Below, in pieces: positions 9,707-21,521 of a stretch of DNA of 64,000 nt. Every line of letters begins with the position of its first letter. The stretch's first letter is position 1. A model generated the notes under the pieces. The model was given only the letters and a program-made list of their open reading frames with translations. It was not told where the DNA came from and did not search any database. The position numbers and the translations under genes were made by a program. This stretch comes from Comamonas koreensis (GTDB lineage: Bacteria > Pseudomonadota > Gammaproteobacteria > Burkholderiales > Burkholderiaceae_C), in contig NZ_JAJNCT010000010.1 in NCBI RefSeq assembly GCF_021026195.1, forward strand, positions 434,001 through 498,000, read 5' to 3'.

Positions 9707-10822
9707 TTAAGAAGCTTCGGGCTTGCCCAGCGGCAGGGGCGCGCTGAAGGGGTTGACCCAGCGCTTGTCCGGGTCCTGCAGCGGCAGTGCCTCGTGCGCA
9801 TCCTCTTCGCCATAGATGCGGGCGATGCGCTCTTCCAAGCGGGGATGGCTGGCCAGCCAGCGCGCGCCGCCCAGGTGCCAGAAGTCCTGCATCTCTTCGA
9901 TGCTGTGCACCTCTACCAGTAGCATGTGATCGACCAGCGGCGAATACAGCCCGGCCGTGCTGCCCCGCGTCTGGAGCGCATCGGCCTGGGAGGGGTAGTC
10001 CTGCTGCCACAGTGCCTTGCGCAGCACGCGGCCCAGGCCATCGGGGTTGCGCGTCCACTGCACAGCGCGGGCATCGGCCAGGTACTCGCGCTGGCGCGAT
10101 ACCGCCGCCTTGAGCGCCTGGGCCGCCAACCAGCCCAGCCAGCCCACGGCCATCAGCGGCCGGCCAAACAGCGACACGCCGCGTTCGACCCAATCGCGCC
10201 CGTAGTTGAAAAGCATCTCCAGCCCGAACACATAGCCGGCCAGCTCCATGTTGAGCCGCGTATCGCCCTCGTGCAGATGGGACAGCTCATGCGCGACCAC
10301 GCCCTTGAGCTCGTCGCGGCTGAGGTACTCCAATGCGCCCATCGACACGACGATCACCGCATCCTCGGCCTCCCAGGCGGCGGCAAAGGCGTTGAGTGAC
10401 AGGTCACGCGGCAGCACCATGGCCTGGGGCCGCCGGGCACCGGCAGCAATGCAAAGCTCATCCACAATGTTCTGGTACTGCTGCTCGGCATGCGATACCG
10501 ACGGGCGCAGCTCCCGCGCGCCCAGTTGCCTGGCCAGGTGCAGGCCGCCCTGGCGCAGGTTGCTGCGCTTGATCCATGCGCCGCCCAGCACCATCAGGGT
10601 CACAATGCCGATATTGGTGGCCAAAAAACCGGCCGGGTAATGCACCGCCACCTGCTCCAGCCGCAGTGTGCTGAAAGCCACCGCCACCAGCGCAGGGGTC
10701 CAGAACACCAGCGCCAGCGCCAGGTGCACTCCGACCACAATGCCCAGAACGAGCAACGCAAAGGCGGCCAACAAGCCCCAGGTGCGGCGCCTTGCGCTGG
10801 CTTGGAAATCCCAGAATTTCAT
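9707..10822 (-). CDS. M48 family membrane metalloprotease
   Basis: 371 aa. Two N-terminal hydrophobic segments (about residues 15-48 and 65-82) are followed by an M48 catalytic domain. The zinc motif HELSH lies in VVAHELSHLHEGDTRLN, with a downstream Glu region REYLADARAVQW. It resembles HtpX-type proteases that clear damaged membrane proteins. It lies 42 bases downstream of lemA on the same strand; LemA proteins are often paired with such proteases, so one operon is likely. Confidence 0.9.
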   Translation of the reverse strand: MKFWDFQASARRRTWGLLAAFALLVLGIVVGVHLALALVFWTPALVAVAFSTLRLEQVAVHYPAGFLATNIGIVTLMVLGGAWIKRSNLRQGGLHLARQLGARELRPSVSHAEQQYQNIVDELCIAAGARRPQAMVLPRDLSLNAFAAAWEAEDAVIVVSMGALEYLSRDELKGVVAHELSHLHEGDTRLNMELAGYVFGLEMLFNYGRDWVERGVSLFGRPLMAVGWLGWLAAQALKAAVSRQREYLADARAVQWTRNPDGLGRVLRKALWQQDYPSQADALQTRGSTAGLYSPLVDHMLLVEVHSIEEMQDFWHLGGARWLASHPRLEERIARIYGEEDAHEALPLQDPDKRWVNPFSAPLPLGKPEAS

Positions 10823-10864
10823 GCGGTGGCGGCTACGGCTTGGCAGCGCACCGGGCCATGGCCC

Positions 10865-11458
10865 TTAGAACTGCACACGAACGGCTTCGCGTTCCTGGGC
10901 GCTTTGCGTCGACTGCAGCATCGGCATCGCATGGAAGCCGAGGATCGAGGCCACGACAATCGCCGGGAAGGCGCGGGAGGCGTTGTTGAACTCCAGCACC
11001 TGGTCGTTGTAGGCCTGGCGCGCGTAGCCGATGCGGTTCTCGGTGCTGCCCAGCTCTTCGCTCAGCGAGCGCATGGTGTCATCGGCCTTCAGATCGGGGT
11101 AGCTCTCGGTCAGCACCATCAAACGGCCCAACGCGCCACCCAGCGCGCCTTCTGCCGCCACCATCGCCTCGGCCACCTCGGGCTTGCCGGGCGCAGCGCG
11201 CAGCGCACTGGCCGCTGCCTGGGCCTGGCCGCGCGCGCGGATCACGGCCTCCAAGGTCTGGGACTCGTGCTCCAGGTATTTTTTGGCCACCGCCACCAGA
11301 TTGGGCACCAGGTCATAGCGCCGCTTGAGCTGCACATCGATCTGCGCCAAGGCATTGCTGGTGCGGTTGCGCAAGGCCATCAAGCGGTTGTAGACCAACA
11401 CGCCCCAGACCAGCAAGGCGGCAATCACCGCAGAGACCACCATCAAATTGGTATTCAT
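10865..11458 (-). CDS. lemA: LemA family protein
   Basis: 197 aa. One N-terminal transmembrane segment (about residues 5-24) is followed by the long helical LemA domain, with YNRLMALRNRTSNALAQIDV and RRYDLVPNLV. The ATG at 11458 places the hydrophobic segment at the N-terminus; the longer frame to 11536 adds unlikely sequence. It is the first gene of a pair with the M48 protease. The family function is not well defined; it is a membrane protein with the bulk outside the bilayer. Confidence 0.93.
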   Translation of the reverse strand: MNTNLMVVSAVIAALLVWGVLVYNRLMALRNRTSNALAQIDVQLKRRYDLVPNLVAVAKKYLEHESQTLEAVIRARGQAQAAASALRAAPGKPEVAEAMVAAEGALGGALGRLMVLTESYPDLKADDTMRSLSEELGSTENRIGYARQAYNDQVLEFNNASRAFPAIVVASILGFHAMPMLQSTQSAQEREAVRVQF

Positions 11459-11672
11459 AACCCTCATCCACCCTCGATAATTTTTAGTGGCTTGATTATG
11501 GGCCAAAGCGCTGCGGCTCCCCCATTGGGAATGCAAACCAGGGTTGGCGTTGCATTTTGCGAACCCGGCGCATGACAGAAGTCAAGAAATCAGGTATTGG
11601 GCTGCGGGGCCGCAGCCACAGCACGGGCACCCGCAGAAACCCGCAGATGCATCGCGGTGGATCCGGGCCTTG

Positions 11673-12071
11673 TCAGCGGTTGCGCATCCAGTCAGCGGTC
11701 TGGAAAAAGCTCTGGCCCAGGCGGCTGCGCAGTTTCTCGTCCACCCCAACATCGCCCATGGCCTGGTCCATGCAGGCCAGCCACTGGTCGCGCTCCAGAA
11801 TGCCGATCGAGAACGGCATATGGCGCATGCGCAGGCGCGGATGGCCAAAGCGCTGCTGGTAATGGTCGGGGCCGCCCAGCCAGCCGCAGAGAAACCAGAA
11901 CAGCTTGTCGCGCGCATCCTGCAAGCTGCTGCCATGGGCCTCGCGCAGTTCCTTGTAACCGGGCTCCAGGTCCATCAGGTCGTAGAAGCGGTCCACCAGC
12001 GCCCGCACTTTTTCCTCGCCGCCTATCCATTCAAAGGGGGTGTCAAACGGGGGCTTTTCTTCGATGTGCAT
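11673..12071 (-). CDS. Group II truncated haemoglobin
   Basis: 132 aa truncated globin (2/2 fold). The proximal histidine lies in FGHPRLRMRHMPF, and the group II tryptophan region is FWFLCGWLGGP. Such proteins bind oxygen or NO and are linked to nitrosative or oxidative stress. It sits on the minus strand between the FtsX-type permease and lemA, with 95 bases to the permease gene and about 214 to lemA, and is probably its own unit. Confidence 0.93.
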   Translation of the reverse strand: MHIEEKPPFDTPFEWIGGEEKVRALVDRFYDLMDLEPGYKELREAHGSSLQDARDKLFWFLCGWLGGPDHYQQRFGHPRLRMRHMPFSIGILERDQWLACMDQAMGDVGVDEKLRSRLGQSFFQTADWMRNR

Positions 12072-12166
12072 AGATGGCTCTCAGGGTCAAGGGATCAGGC
12101 GGCGGCCGCTGCATATGGACAGCGGCCACCGCCTTGGGCCCGCGATATTACTGCTTTTGCAGGCCT

Positions 12167-14683
12167 TCACACCGCTTCGCGCAGAGTCACCACGACCGGG
12201 CGGCGCAGCACTTCGCGCAGGCCCCACCAGCCAGCCACCAGTGCCAGCAAGGCACCGCAGACACCGCCGGCCAGCGGCACCCACCAGCGCGGCACCCAGG
12301 CAAAGTCAAACACAAACTGGGCGAGCGCCCAGCCAATGGCCATGGCCACTACGCTGGCGAGCACACCGGCCAACAGGCCCACACCGGCCAGCTCGGCCCG
12401 TTGCACCTGCTGCAGCAACTGGCTGCGCGCGCCCACGGCCCGCATGATGGCGTACTCGCGGGCGCGCTCCTCGCGCGTCGCGGTGATCGCGGCAAACAGC
12501 ACCACCAGGCCAGCGGCCAAGGTAAAGCCAAACAGGAACTCCACCGCGCGGATCACCTGGCCCAGCACCTGCTGCAGCTGGGCCACGGTGGCGCGCAAGT
12601 CCACATTGGTGATGTTGGGAAACTCGCGCACCAGCGCATTGTCAAAGCCGGGGGTGTCCGGCGCGCGGTAGGCCGCCAGGTAGGTGACGGCCACCTCGTC
12701 CATCTTCGCGACCGGGTACATCACAAAGAAATTCGCACGCATCGAGCCCCAGTCCACCTTTCGCAGGCTGGTGATGGTGCTTTCGTGTTGCACGCCGCCC
12801 ATGTCAAACAGCAGGCGGTCGCCCATCTTCAGGCCCAGGGTTTCGGCAATGCCCTCTTCCACGCTGACACCACCGGCCTCGCCCGGCGTCCACCGGCCTT
12901 GCACGATCTGGTTGTGCTCCTGCAGCACATCGCTGTGGGAGATGTTGAACTCGCGGTCCACCAGGCGCTTGGCGCGGTCCTCGGTGTAGTCGCTCGGGCC
13001 CACATCCTTGCCATTGATCTGGATCAGACGGCCGCGAATCATCGGGTACCAGTCCCATTTGTCGATACCGGCCTGGCGCAGGCGCTGCTGGAAGGTATCG
13101 GCCTGGTCCGGCATGATGTTGATGACAAAGCGGTTCATCGCATCGGGCGGCGTGGTCTGGCGCCAGGTCTGGATCAGGTCGGTGCGCAGCAGCACCAGCA
13201 GCACCAAGGCCATCAGGCCCACGGCCAGGCTGCTGACCTGCACCACGGCAAACCAGGGCCGGGCGGCCACCTGGCGCGTGGCCAGCAACAGCCAGCGCGG
13301 CGCCGTGCGCTCGTTCACCACCCGGCGCAGCAAAGTGATGGCCGCCGCGCTGAGCAGGCCAAACACCACGATCGCCATCGCAAAGCCGCCGACGGCAATG
13401 CCGCCCAGCTTGGCATCGCCGCTGACCAGCAGCAGCATGGCCGCAAAGCCCAGCACCCCCAGCAGCAGCACGGTGGCCGATGCCGGGCGCAAGGCACCCA
13501 GGTCGCGGCGCAGCACGCGCAGCGGCGGCACCTGGGCCAGCTGCAGCACAGGCGGCAGGCCAAAGGCCAGCAGCAAGGTCATGCCCATGCCCACGCCCAT
13601 CACCATGGGCCAGCCGCTGGCAGCAGGCAAGGTCACGGCCAGCAGGCCGGCCATCAGCCAGACAAACAGGTAGTGCATCGCATAGCCCAGCGCAACGCCC
13701 AGCAGGCTGGCGGCCAGGCCAACAATCACAAACTCGACCACATAGGCGCCGGCGATGGCGCGCTGGGCCAGACCCAGCACGCGCAACAGCGCCGCGCCGT
13801 TGAGGTGGGCGCTGGCAAAGGTACGCGCGGCCAGTGCCACGGCCACAGCCGACAGCAGCGCCGCCAGCAGGGCCACCAGGTTCAGGAATTTCTGCGCACG
13901 CTCCAGGGTCTGCTCCATCTCGGGCCGGCCGCTTTGCAGCGACTCGATGCGCACGCCATGGGTATGGGGCTGGGCCACTTCGGTCTCGGCCCATTGCAAG
14001 AACTGCGCTGCCGCAGCAGGTTCACCCGCCACCGCAAAGCGGTACAGCAAGCGGCTGGCAGGCTGCACCAGGCCAGTGGCGGCCAGGTCATTCCAATCCA
14101 GCATCACACGGGGAGAAAAGCCCAGAAACCCCGCGCCCCGGTCCGGCTCGATCGTCAGCACCCGGCCAATGGTGAAGCGCTTGTCGCCCAGCCACAGCAC
14201 CGCGCCGGTCTTCAGGCCCAACGCCTCGATCAGGCTCGGGTCCACCCAGACCTCACCGGGCGCAGGAATGTCGCGGGTCGGCGCATCGGGCTGGCCCGCT
14301 GCCGGGGCCGTACGCAGGCTGCCGCGCAGCGGGTAGCCGGCCTGCACCGCCTTGAGGCCCACCAGGCGTGATTCCCCGCCATCGGCATCGTCCGAGCGCG
14401 CCATCGTCGGGAACGTGACCGTCGTCACGCCCTTTAAGCCCAGCGCCTGGGCCTTGTCGCTGAAGGCCGCTGGCGTGCGGTTGTCGCTCACCACCACTAC
14501 ATCGCCGCCCAGCAACTGGCTGGCATCGCGCTGCAGCCCCGCCTGGAGGCGGTCGGAGAAAAAGCTCACGGACGTGAGCGCCGCCACGGCCAGGGCCACC
14601 GCCACCAGCAGGAGGCGCAGCTCACCGGCGCGCCAGTCCCGCATCAGCTGGCGCCAGCCCAGCGCAAAAAAGTTGTGTTTCAT
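12167..14683 (-). CDS. ABC transporter permease, YbbP/FtsX-like
   Basis: 838 aa. An N-terminal transmembrane helix (about residues 20-42) is followed by a large periplasmic domain. Two FtsX-type membrane blocks follow: one around residues 260-460, containing several helices, and one at the C-terminus (about 710-830) with FGFTLAAGLVVLFAAITATREERAREYAIMRAVGAR cut to its key residues TREERAREYA. YbbP-type permeases work with a YbbA ATPase in an MacB-like complex. No ATPase gene lies next to it here, which is unusual. Function is inferred only from the family. Confidence 0.85.
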   Translation of the reverse strand: MKHNFFALGWRQLMRDWRAGELRLLLVAVALAVAALTSVSFFSDRLQAGLQRDASQLLGGDVVVVSDNRTPAAFSDKAQALGLKGVTTVTFPTMARSDDADGGESRLVGLKAVQAGYPLRGSLRTAPAAGQPDAPTRDIPAPGEVWVDPSLIEALGLKTGAVLWLGDKRFTIGRVLTIEPDRGAGFLGFSPRVMLDWNDLAATGLVQPASRLLYRFAVAGEPAAAAQFLQWAETEVAQPHTHGVRIESLQSGRPEMEQTLERAQKFLNLVALLAALLSAVAVALAARTFASAHLNGAALLRVLGLAQRAIAGAYVVEFVIVGLAASLLGVALGYAMHYLFVWLMAGLLAVTLPAASGWPMVMGVGMGMTLLLAFGLPPVLQLAQVPPLRVLRRDLGALRPASATVLLLGVLGFAAMLLLVSGDAKLGGIAVGGFAMAIVVFGLLSAAAITLLRRVVNERTAPRWLLLATRQVAARPWFAVVQVSSLAVGLMALVLLVLLRTDLIQTWRQTTPPDAMNRFVINIMPDQADTFQQRLRQAGIDKWDWYPMIRGRLIQINGKDVGPSDYTEDRAKRLVDREFNISHSDVLQEHNQIVQGRWTPGEAGGVSVEEGIAETLGLKMGDRLLFDMGGVQHESTITSLRKVDWGSMRANFFVMYPVAKMDEVAVTYLAAYRAPDTPGFDNALVREFPNITNVDLRATVAQLQQVLGQVIRAVEFLFGFTLAAGLVVLFAAITATREERAREYAIMRAVGARSQLLQQVQRAELAGVGLLAGVLASVVAMAIGWALAQFVFDFAWVPRWWVPLAGGVCGALLALVAGWWGLREVLRRPVVVTLREAV

Positions 14684-14989
14684 GCAGCAAACATAACTGA
14701 TGCGCGTTTACCCCCAGACCTTGCCGGATTTCCTGGCGCCGGGGCGATCTCCACCCCAGTAAAGAGCATGCCGCAAGCAGGGTCAAGGCCACAGCAAAGG
14801 GGATCTAAACCAGCATGTTTTAGAAAAAGCACCACCGCCTGCACTGCCAGATACCCCAGCAATTCTTGGATGCCTGTCGGGCAGGAGATTTTGTAGACGC
14901 CCCTCAAGCGCCCCATTGAAAGAGATCATCCCCAAGCGGGCAATTGCGAGTTACGATATGAAACAACAATCTCTCCACGAGCCATTCCT
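14684..14989. other. Intergenic gap between divergent genes
   Basis: 306 bases between the permease and the GGDEF gene, which point away from each other, so promoters for both should lie here. Short open frames exist but none has a ribosome site or recognisable sequence. I see no repeat or terminator in it. Confidence 0.6.
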
Positions 14990-16015
14990 ATGCAAGCCTT
15001 GATTTCACAATTGGGCCAGACGTTTGCCAAAGCTCGCAGTCTGGAGGAGCTGACACGCCCCTTGCTGGAGATGCTGCAAAGAGTCACCAGTCTGGAATCC
15101 ACCTACCTCACCCGCATCGATCTGGGCCAGCGCGTCCAGCAAGTGCTGTTTGCGCGCAATACCCAAAGCCTGCAGATCCCCGAGAACCTGAACGTGCCTT
15201 GGGAAGACACCTTGTGCAAACGCGCCATCGATGAGAACTGCCTCTACACCGACGATGTAAGCCGCCACTGGGGCGACTCGCAGGCCGCGCAGGCGCTGGG
15301 CATCCAGACCTATGCCAGCACGCCGGTGCACCTGTCCGATGGCGCGCTTTACGGCACACTGTGCGGCGCCAGCGCATCGCGCAAACCGCTGCAGCCCGAT
15401 ACCCGCGATGTGATGCGCCTGTTTGCCCAGATCCTGGGCCAGCAGGTCGAGCGTGAGCAGCTGCTGGTGCAGATCCAGGTACAGAACGAAGAGCTGCAGC
15501 GTCTGGCGCGCACCGATGCCCTGACCGGCCTGCCCAACCGCCGCGCACTGATCGAGCAGTTCGACCAACTGCAGACCATTGCCCGCCGCCAGGAGCGTTA
15601 CGTGCTCGTCGGCATGATCGACATGGATGGCTTCAAGGCCATCAACGACGGCTACGGTCATGAGGCGGGCGACCGCTTTTTGCAGCTGCTGGCCGACCAG
15701 ATGCGCGGGGCCATGCGCGACTCGGACCTGATTGCCCGCCAGGGCGGTGACGAATTTGTCTTTGCCGGACTCGGCCCCTACCTGAACGAATCGGTGGCCC
15801 CGGCCCTCACGGAGACACAGGCACGTCTGTTTGCCAGCACCCGGGCCGAGTCGCTCTGCCTGGGCCAGGGCCTGAGCCTGAACTACACCGGCGCCAGCGT
15901 GGGCCTGGTAGCCGTCACGCCGGGCACCGATGCGGACACCGCCTTGCAGCAGGCCGACCTGGCGATGTACCAGACCAAGCAGGCCCGCAAAGCGCGCCAC
16001 CCGGTCGCCGCCTGA
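14990..16015 (+). CDS. GAF-GGDEF diguanylate cyclase
   Basis: 341 aa soluble signalling protein. An N-terminal GAF sensor domain (about residues 10-165) has VPWEDTLCKRAIDE and ALGIQTYASTPV. A short helix leads to a GGDEF domain (about 175-335) starting at LTGLPNRRAL. The active-site motif is intact as ARQGGDEF. It should make cyclic di-GMP in response to a ligand bound by the GAF domain. No inhibitory RxxD site is seen just before the GGDEF motif; DSDLIARQ is there instead. It stands alone. Confidence 0.93.
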   Translation: MQALISQLGQTFAKARSLEELTRPLLEMLQRVTSLESTYLTRIDLGQRVQQVLFARNTQSLQIPENLNVPWEDTLCKRAIDENCLYTDDVSRHWGDSQAAQALGIQTYASTPVHLSDGALYGTLCGASASRKPLQPDTRDVMRLFAQILGQQVEREQLLVQIQVQNEELQRLARTDALTGLPNRRALIEQFDQLQTIARRQERYVLVGMIDMDGFKAINDGYGHEAGDRFLQLLADQMRGAMRDSDLIARQGGDEFVFAGLGPYLNESVAPALTETQARLFASTRAESLCLGQGLSLNYTGASVGLVAVTPGTDADTALQQADLAMYQTKQARKARHPVAA

Positions 16016-16044
16016 TTCACAGCCCCACTACCCTGGGGCGCAGA

Positions 16045-16337
16045 TCAGCCCTCGGTGATCTGCGCGGCGGCTGCGGCGCCGGCCGCCGTCAAGGCCAGCA
16101 TCCAGCGCCCCTCCACCGCCTCCGCCTGCACCCAAGCGGGTTGCAGGGCCTGCTCCAGCAGCAGGTTGAGCATGGCCAGCTCGCGCAGCAGGCCGCTGGC
16201 AGGGGCATCCAGGCATTTGGCGATACGCACCAGCGCAACCGCCTGGCCGCCACGCGCCTGCTGCTCCTGCGCCAAGGCCTGCAACATGCGCTGCGCCAGC
16301 GGCGAGATTGCCGGAGCGGCGGCGCCCAAGCTCCCCA

Positions 16338-16338
<1 letters not shown>
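16045..16338 (-). CDS. Small winged-helix-like protein downstream of ydeP
   Basis: 97 aa from the ATG at 16338; the A of that ATG is the last base of the ydeP TGA (TGATG), so it is translationally coupled to it. The sequence reads like a compact winged helix: helix ISPLAQRMLQALAQE, helix AVALVRIAKCLDAPASGLLR, then a strand-turn GRWMLALTAAGAAAA. No named family is recognised. Position suggests a role with the molybdopterin oxidoreductase, perhaps in its maturation or control. The fold is my inference. Confidence 0.65.
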
Positions 16339-18629
<2,291 letters not shown>

Positions 18630-18711
18630 GGCAGGACTCGTTGAGCCCTGCATTTCAACCCGCTGCCCTGCCAGCGTCAAATTCAATGCCGCAATGCCAG
18701 CATTCGCAAAA

Positions 18712-19677
18712 CTATGCCTGGGCTGCCGGTGCCGCCGCAGCCAAGGCGCCGGCATGCTGCAGGCACTGCTGCTGCCATTCAGCCTGCGCCATCAGCGCGC
18801 GCGCCGCCTCAAGCGCTGGCATGCCCTGCTGGGATTGCTGGTAGAGAAAGGCGACTTCGCTCTCGACCACCGGCTCCACCAGCGGCCAGGCACGCAGGCC
18901 CGGCGTGTGCCGCACGGTGGCCAACACGGCGCCGGGCACGATGCTGGCCACCTGGCCCTCGCCCACCGCCTGCAGCAATGCCTGGACGGAATTGGTCTCC
19001 ATGGCCGGCTGCACCTGCACGCCGACGGCCAACAAGCTGCGCTCCACAATCTGGCGGTTGTGCATATCGGGCGTCAGCAGGCACAGCGGCTGCTGCGCGG
19101 CCTGGGCCCAGCCCAGGGGCTCGGCCGCATGCAGGGAATCGGCCACGCAGGCCGGGTTCGGCGCCGCTTGCAACAGGTAGTAGTGTTCCTGGTACTGGGG
19201 CGCGCAATGGGTGCGCGGGCGGCGGATGCGGTCGCTGTAGCCCAGCGCCAGATCCAGGCTCAACTCTTCGAGGCCGCGTTCAATATCGGGGGAACTCATC
19301 GCATGCAGCACAGGCACCAGGCCCGGGTGCTGGCGGCGCAGCAGGCTGGCAAAGCGCAGCAGCATCGGCATGGCCGTGGGCACGGCCGCCATGCGCAGCT
19401 GCCCTTGCAACTGGCCCGCCTGGGCGCTCAGGCGTTGGCGCAGGCGCGCCTCGCTTTGCAGCATCTCCAGGCCGGTTTGCAGCACCTGCTCACCCTCGGG
19501 CGTGAAGCCGGCAAACACCCGGCCCCGGCGCACGATGGCCACGCCAAACTCGGCCTCCAGCGCGCGCAGCGCATTGGACAGGGCCGGCTGGGTGATATGG
19601 CAGGCCTGTGCTGCCCGCGCGAAATGGCCATGCGCATGGAGCGCGGCCAGGTAGCGCATGGCAGCGAGCAGGTTCAT
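18712..19677 (-). CDS. LysR-family regulator in the mrp-ydeP cluster
   Basis: 321 aa. The HTH domain (about residues 1-60) contains FARAAQACHITQPALSNALR, and the effector domain follows. Its ATG shares one base with the mrp TGA (TGATG at 19675-19679), so it is translated from the mrp message. The ydeP gene follows. Most LysR genes are divergent from their target; here it is inside the putative operon, so autoregulation or control of ydeP from an internal promoter are both possible. The Ala-rich C-terminus looks disordered. Confidence 0.88.
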   Translation of the reverse strand: MNLLAAMRYLAALHAHGHFARAAQACHITQPALSNALRALEAEFGVAIVRRGRVFAGFTPEGEQVLQTGLEMLQSEARLRQRLSAQAGQLQGQLRMAAVPTAMPMLLRFASLLRRQHPGLVPVLHAMSSPDIERGLEELSLDLALGYSDRIRRPRTHCAPQYQEHYYLLQAAPNPACVADSLHAAEPLGWAQAAQQPLCLLTPDMHNRQIVERSLLAVGVQVQPAMETNSVQALLQAVGEGQVASIVPGAVLATVRHTPGLRAWPLVEPVVESEVAFLYQQSQQGMPALEAARALMAQAEWQQQCLQHAGALAAAAPAAQA

Positions 19678-20768
19678 CAGGTGTTGCTGCTGACGGAGAT
19701 GGTCGGGAACTTCGACGAGAAGTCCTTGGCCTGCTGCGCAATCTTGACGGCGATGCTGCGGGCCACCTGCTTGTAGATGGCGGCCACTTCGCTGTCAGGC
19801 GCCGCCACCACGGTGGGGGTGCCACTGTCGGCCTGCTCGCGGATCTGCATCGACAGCGGCAGCGCGCCCAGGTAGTCGAGCTGGTAGTCGGCGGCCATGT
19901 GCTTGCCGCCATCGGCGCCAAAGATATGCTCCACATGGCCGCAGTGGGTGCAGACATGCATGGCCATGTTCTCGATCACGCCCAGCAGCGGCACGCCGAC
20001 CTTCTCGAACATCTTGATGCCCTTGCGCGCGTCGAGCAAGGCAATGTCCTGCGGCGTGGTGACGATCACGGCACCGGTCAGCGGCACGCGCTGGCTCAGG
20101 GTCAGCTGGATGTCGCCGGTGCCCGGTGGCATGTCGATCAGCAGGTAGTCGAGGCCGGCCCAGTTGGTCTGGCGCAGCATCTGCTCCAGCGCCTGCACGG
20201 CCATCGGGCCGCGCCAGATCATCGCCTGGTCCTGGTCGACCAGCAGGCCGATCGACATCACCTGCACGCCATGGTTGAGCTTGGGCTCCATGGTCTTGCC
20301 ATCGCTGCTCTCGGGCTTGCCGTCCACGCCCATCATCATCGTCTGGCTGGGGCCGTAGATATCGGCATCCAGCACGCCGACGCTGGCGCCCTCGGCCGCC
20401 AGGGCCAGCGCCAGGTTGGCGGTGGTGGTGCTCTTGCCCACGCCGCCCTTGCCCGATGCCACGGCAATGATGTTCTTCACGCCCGGGATCAGCGGCACAC
20501 CGCGCTGCACCGCATGCGTGATCACCTTGTTGCTGATGCTCACCGAGACGTTCTCCACGCCCGGCACCGACTTGGCGGCCGCCACGAACTGGCTGCGCAG
20601 CTGCGGCACCAGGCTTTTGGCGGGGTAGCCCATCTCCACATCAAAGGCGACATCGCCGCCATTGATCTGGAGGTTGCGCACGGCACGCGTGCTGACAAAA
20701 TCTTTGCCCGTGTGGGGGTCTTGAACGCTGGCCAGCGCGGCCAGTAACGTTGTTTCGGTCACTGTCAT
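19677..20768 (-). CDS. mrp: Mrp/ApbC iron-sulfur cluster carrier ATPase
   Basis: 363 aa P-loop scaffold that carries and delivers [4Fe-4S] clusters. An N-terminal MIP18/DUF59 domain (about residues 1-85) precedes the deviant Walker A SGKGGVGKST at about residues 105-114. The cluster cysteines are in CTHC, just before GHVEHIFG. It is the first gene of a tightly spaced minus-strand set, mrp-LysR-ydeP-small ORF. Since YdeP-type enzymes carry a [4Fe-4S] centre, cluster delivery to it is a plausible, unproven link. metG, a common neighbour of mrp in betaproteobacteria, lies nearby. Confidence 0.96.
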   Translation of the reverse strand: MTVTETTLLAALASVQDPHTGKDFVSTRAVRNLQINGGDVAFDVEMGYPAKSLVPQLRSQFVAAAKSVPGVENVSVSISNKVITHAVQRGVPLIPGVKNIIAVASGKGGVGKSTTTANLALALAAEGASVGVLDADIYGPSQTMMMGVDGKPESSDGKTMEPKLNHGVQVMSIGLLVDQDQAMIWRGPMAVQALEQMLRQTNWAGLDYLLIDMPPGTGDIQLTLSQRVPLTGAVIVTTPQDIALLDARKGIKMFEKVGVPLLGVIENMAMHVCTHCGHVEHIFGADGGKHMAADYQLDYLGALPLSMQIREQADSGTPTVVAAPDSEVAAIYKQVARSIAVKIAQQAKDFSSKFPTISVSSNT

Positions 20769-20876
20769 CGTGTTTTCTATTCCTGAGACAGCAATAAGTC
20801 TAGCGAACCGCGCTTGCCCTTGCGAACCAGCGACAATCTGGGCTTTTCCCCTGCACCTCTTGAAAGACCTGCACCC

Positions 20877-21458
20877 GTGAAACTGAAAATGGCCGAGAAC
20901 TCCGTGTTTGCGATCTTGCTGCGCTCGTCGTGGTGGATCAGTGTGGTGGTCGGAGCCATCATCGTGGTGCTATGCCTGGCGCTGCTGCCCAAGGACATCC
21001 GCTTTGTCGGCGCCGCCGGCAGCCTGCCTTTTCTGGTGATCGGCGCCATGGCCGCCAAGCGCCAGTGGAACCAGCCCAGCGCTGCAGCCACCGAGGCGCT
21101 GCTGGCGCAGGCCAGCGCCATGTCCAGCCGCGATCTGCAGGCCTGGCTGAGCCGCGCTTGGCAGGCCGAGGGCTATACCGTCACAGCCGTGCAGCAAGGC
21201 GCGGCCGATCTGCAGCTGGCGCGCAACGGCCAGACCACCCTGGTGCAAACCAAGCGCAGCAAGGCTGGCGTGCATGGCATCGAGCCGCTGCGGGCGCTGC
21301 ATGAGGCCGCCAGCCAGGCGGGCGCGGCCAGCGTCTATGTGCTGCTGCAAGGCGAGCTCAGTGACAACGCGCGCACGTTTGCCCGCGACCAGAAAATCGT
21401 GCTGCTGCAGAACCTGGCGCTGGCAACCCTGCTGAAAAAGGCGGCGGCGAAGGCCTGA
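20877..21458 (+). CDS. Membrane-anchored Mrr-like restriction endonuclease domain protein
   Basis: 193 aa from the GTG at 20877 (an ATG at 20889 is the alternative). Two hydrophobic segments (about residues 16-36 and 42-58) are followed by a PD-(D/E)xK nuclease-like domain. The signature is split as ADLQLAR then VQTKRSK, the Mrr form with Gln-x-Lys. Mrr-type proteins cut modified DNA; membrane versions are widespread and of unknown role. It is divergent from mrp and has no methylase or restriction partner nearby. Confidence 0.78.
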   Translation: MKLKMAENSVFAILLRSSWWISVVVGAIIVVLCLALLPKDIRFVGAAGSLPFLVIGAMAAKRQWNQPSAAATEALLAQASAMSSRDLQAWLSRAWQAEGYTVTAVQQGAADLQLARNGQTTLVQTKRSKAGVHGIEPLRALHEAASQAGAASVYVLLQGELSDNARTFARDQKIVLLQNLALATLLKKAAAKA

Positions 21459-21521
21459 TTTTTTTCCGTTGGGGCACAGCCCAGCGACAGCAGCGCTTGG
21501 CGCAGCACCCCCGTTTCGGCT

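Noticed and set aside
12074-14371. A 765-codon open frame on the plus strand
   Set aside because: It is the mirror of the FtsX-type permease gene; its His/Gln-rich composition is the usual antisense pattern.
14680-14916. A 78-codon minus-strand frame upstream of the permease gene
   Set aside because: No ribosome site, no recognisable sequence, and it fills the region expected to hold divergent promoters.
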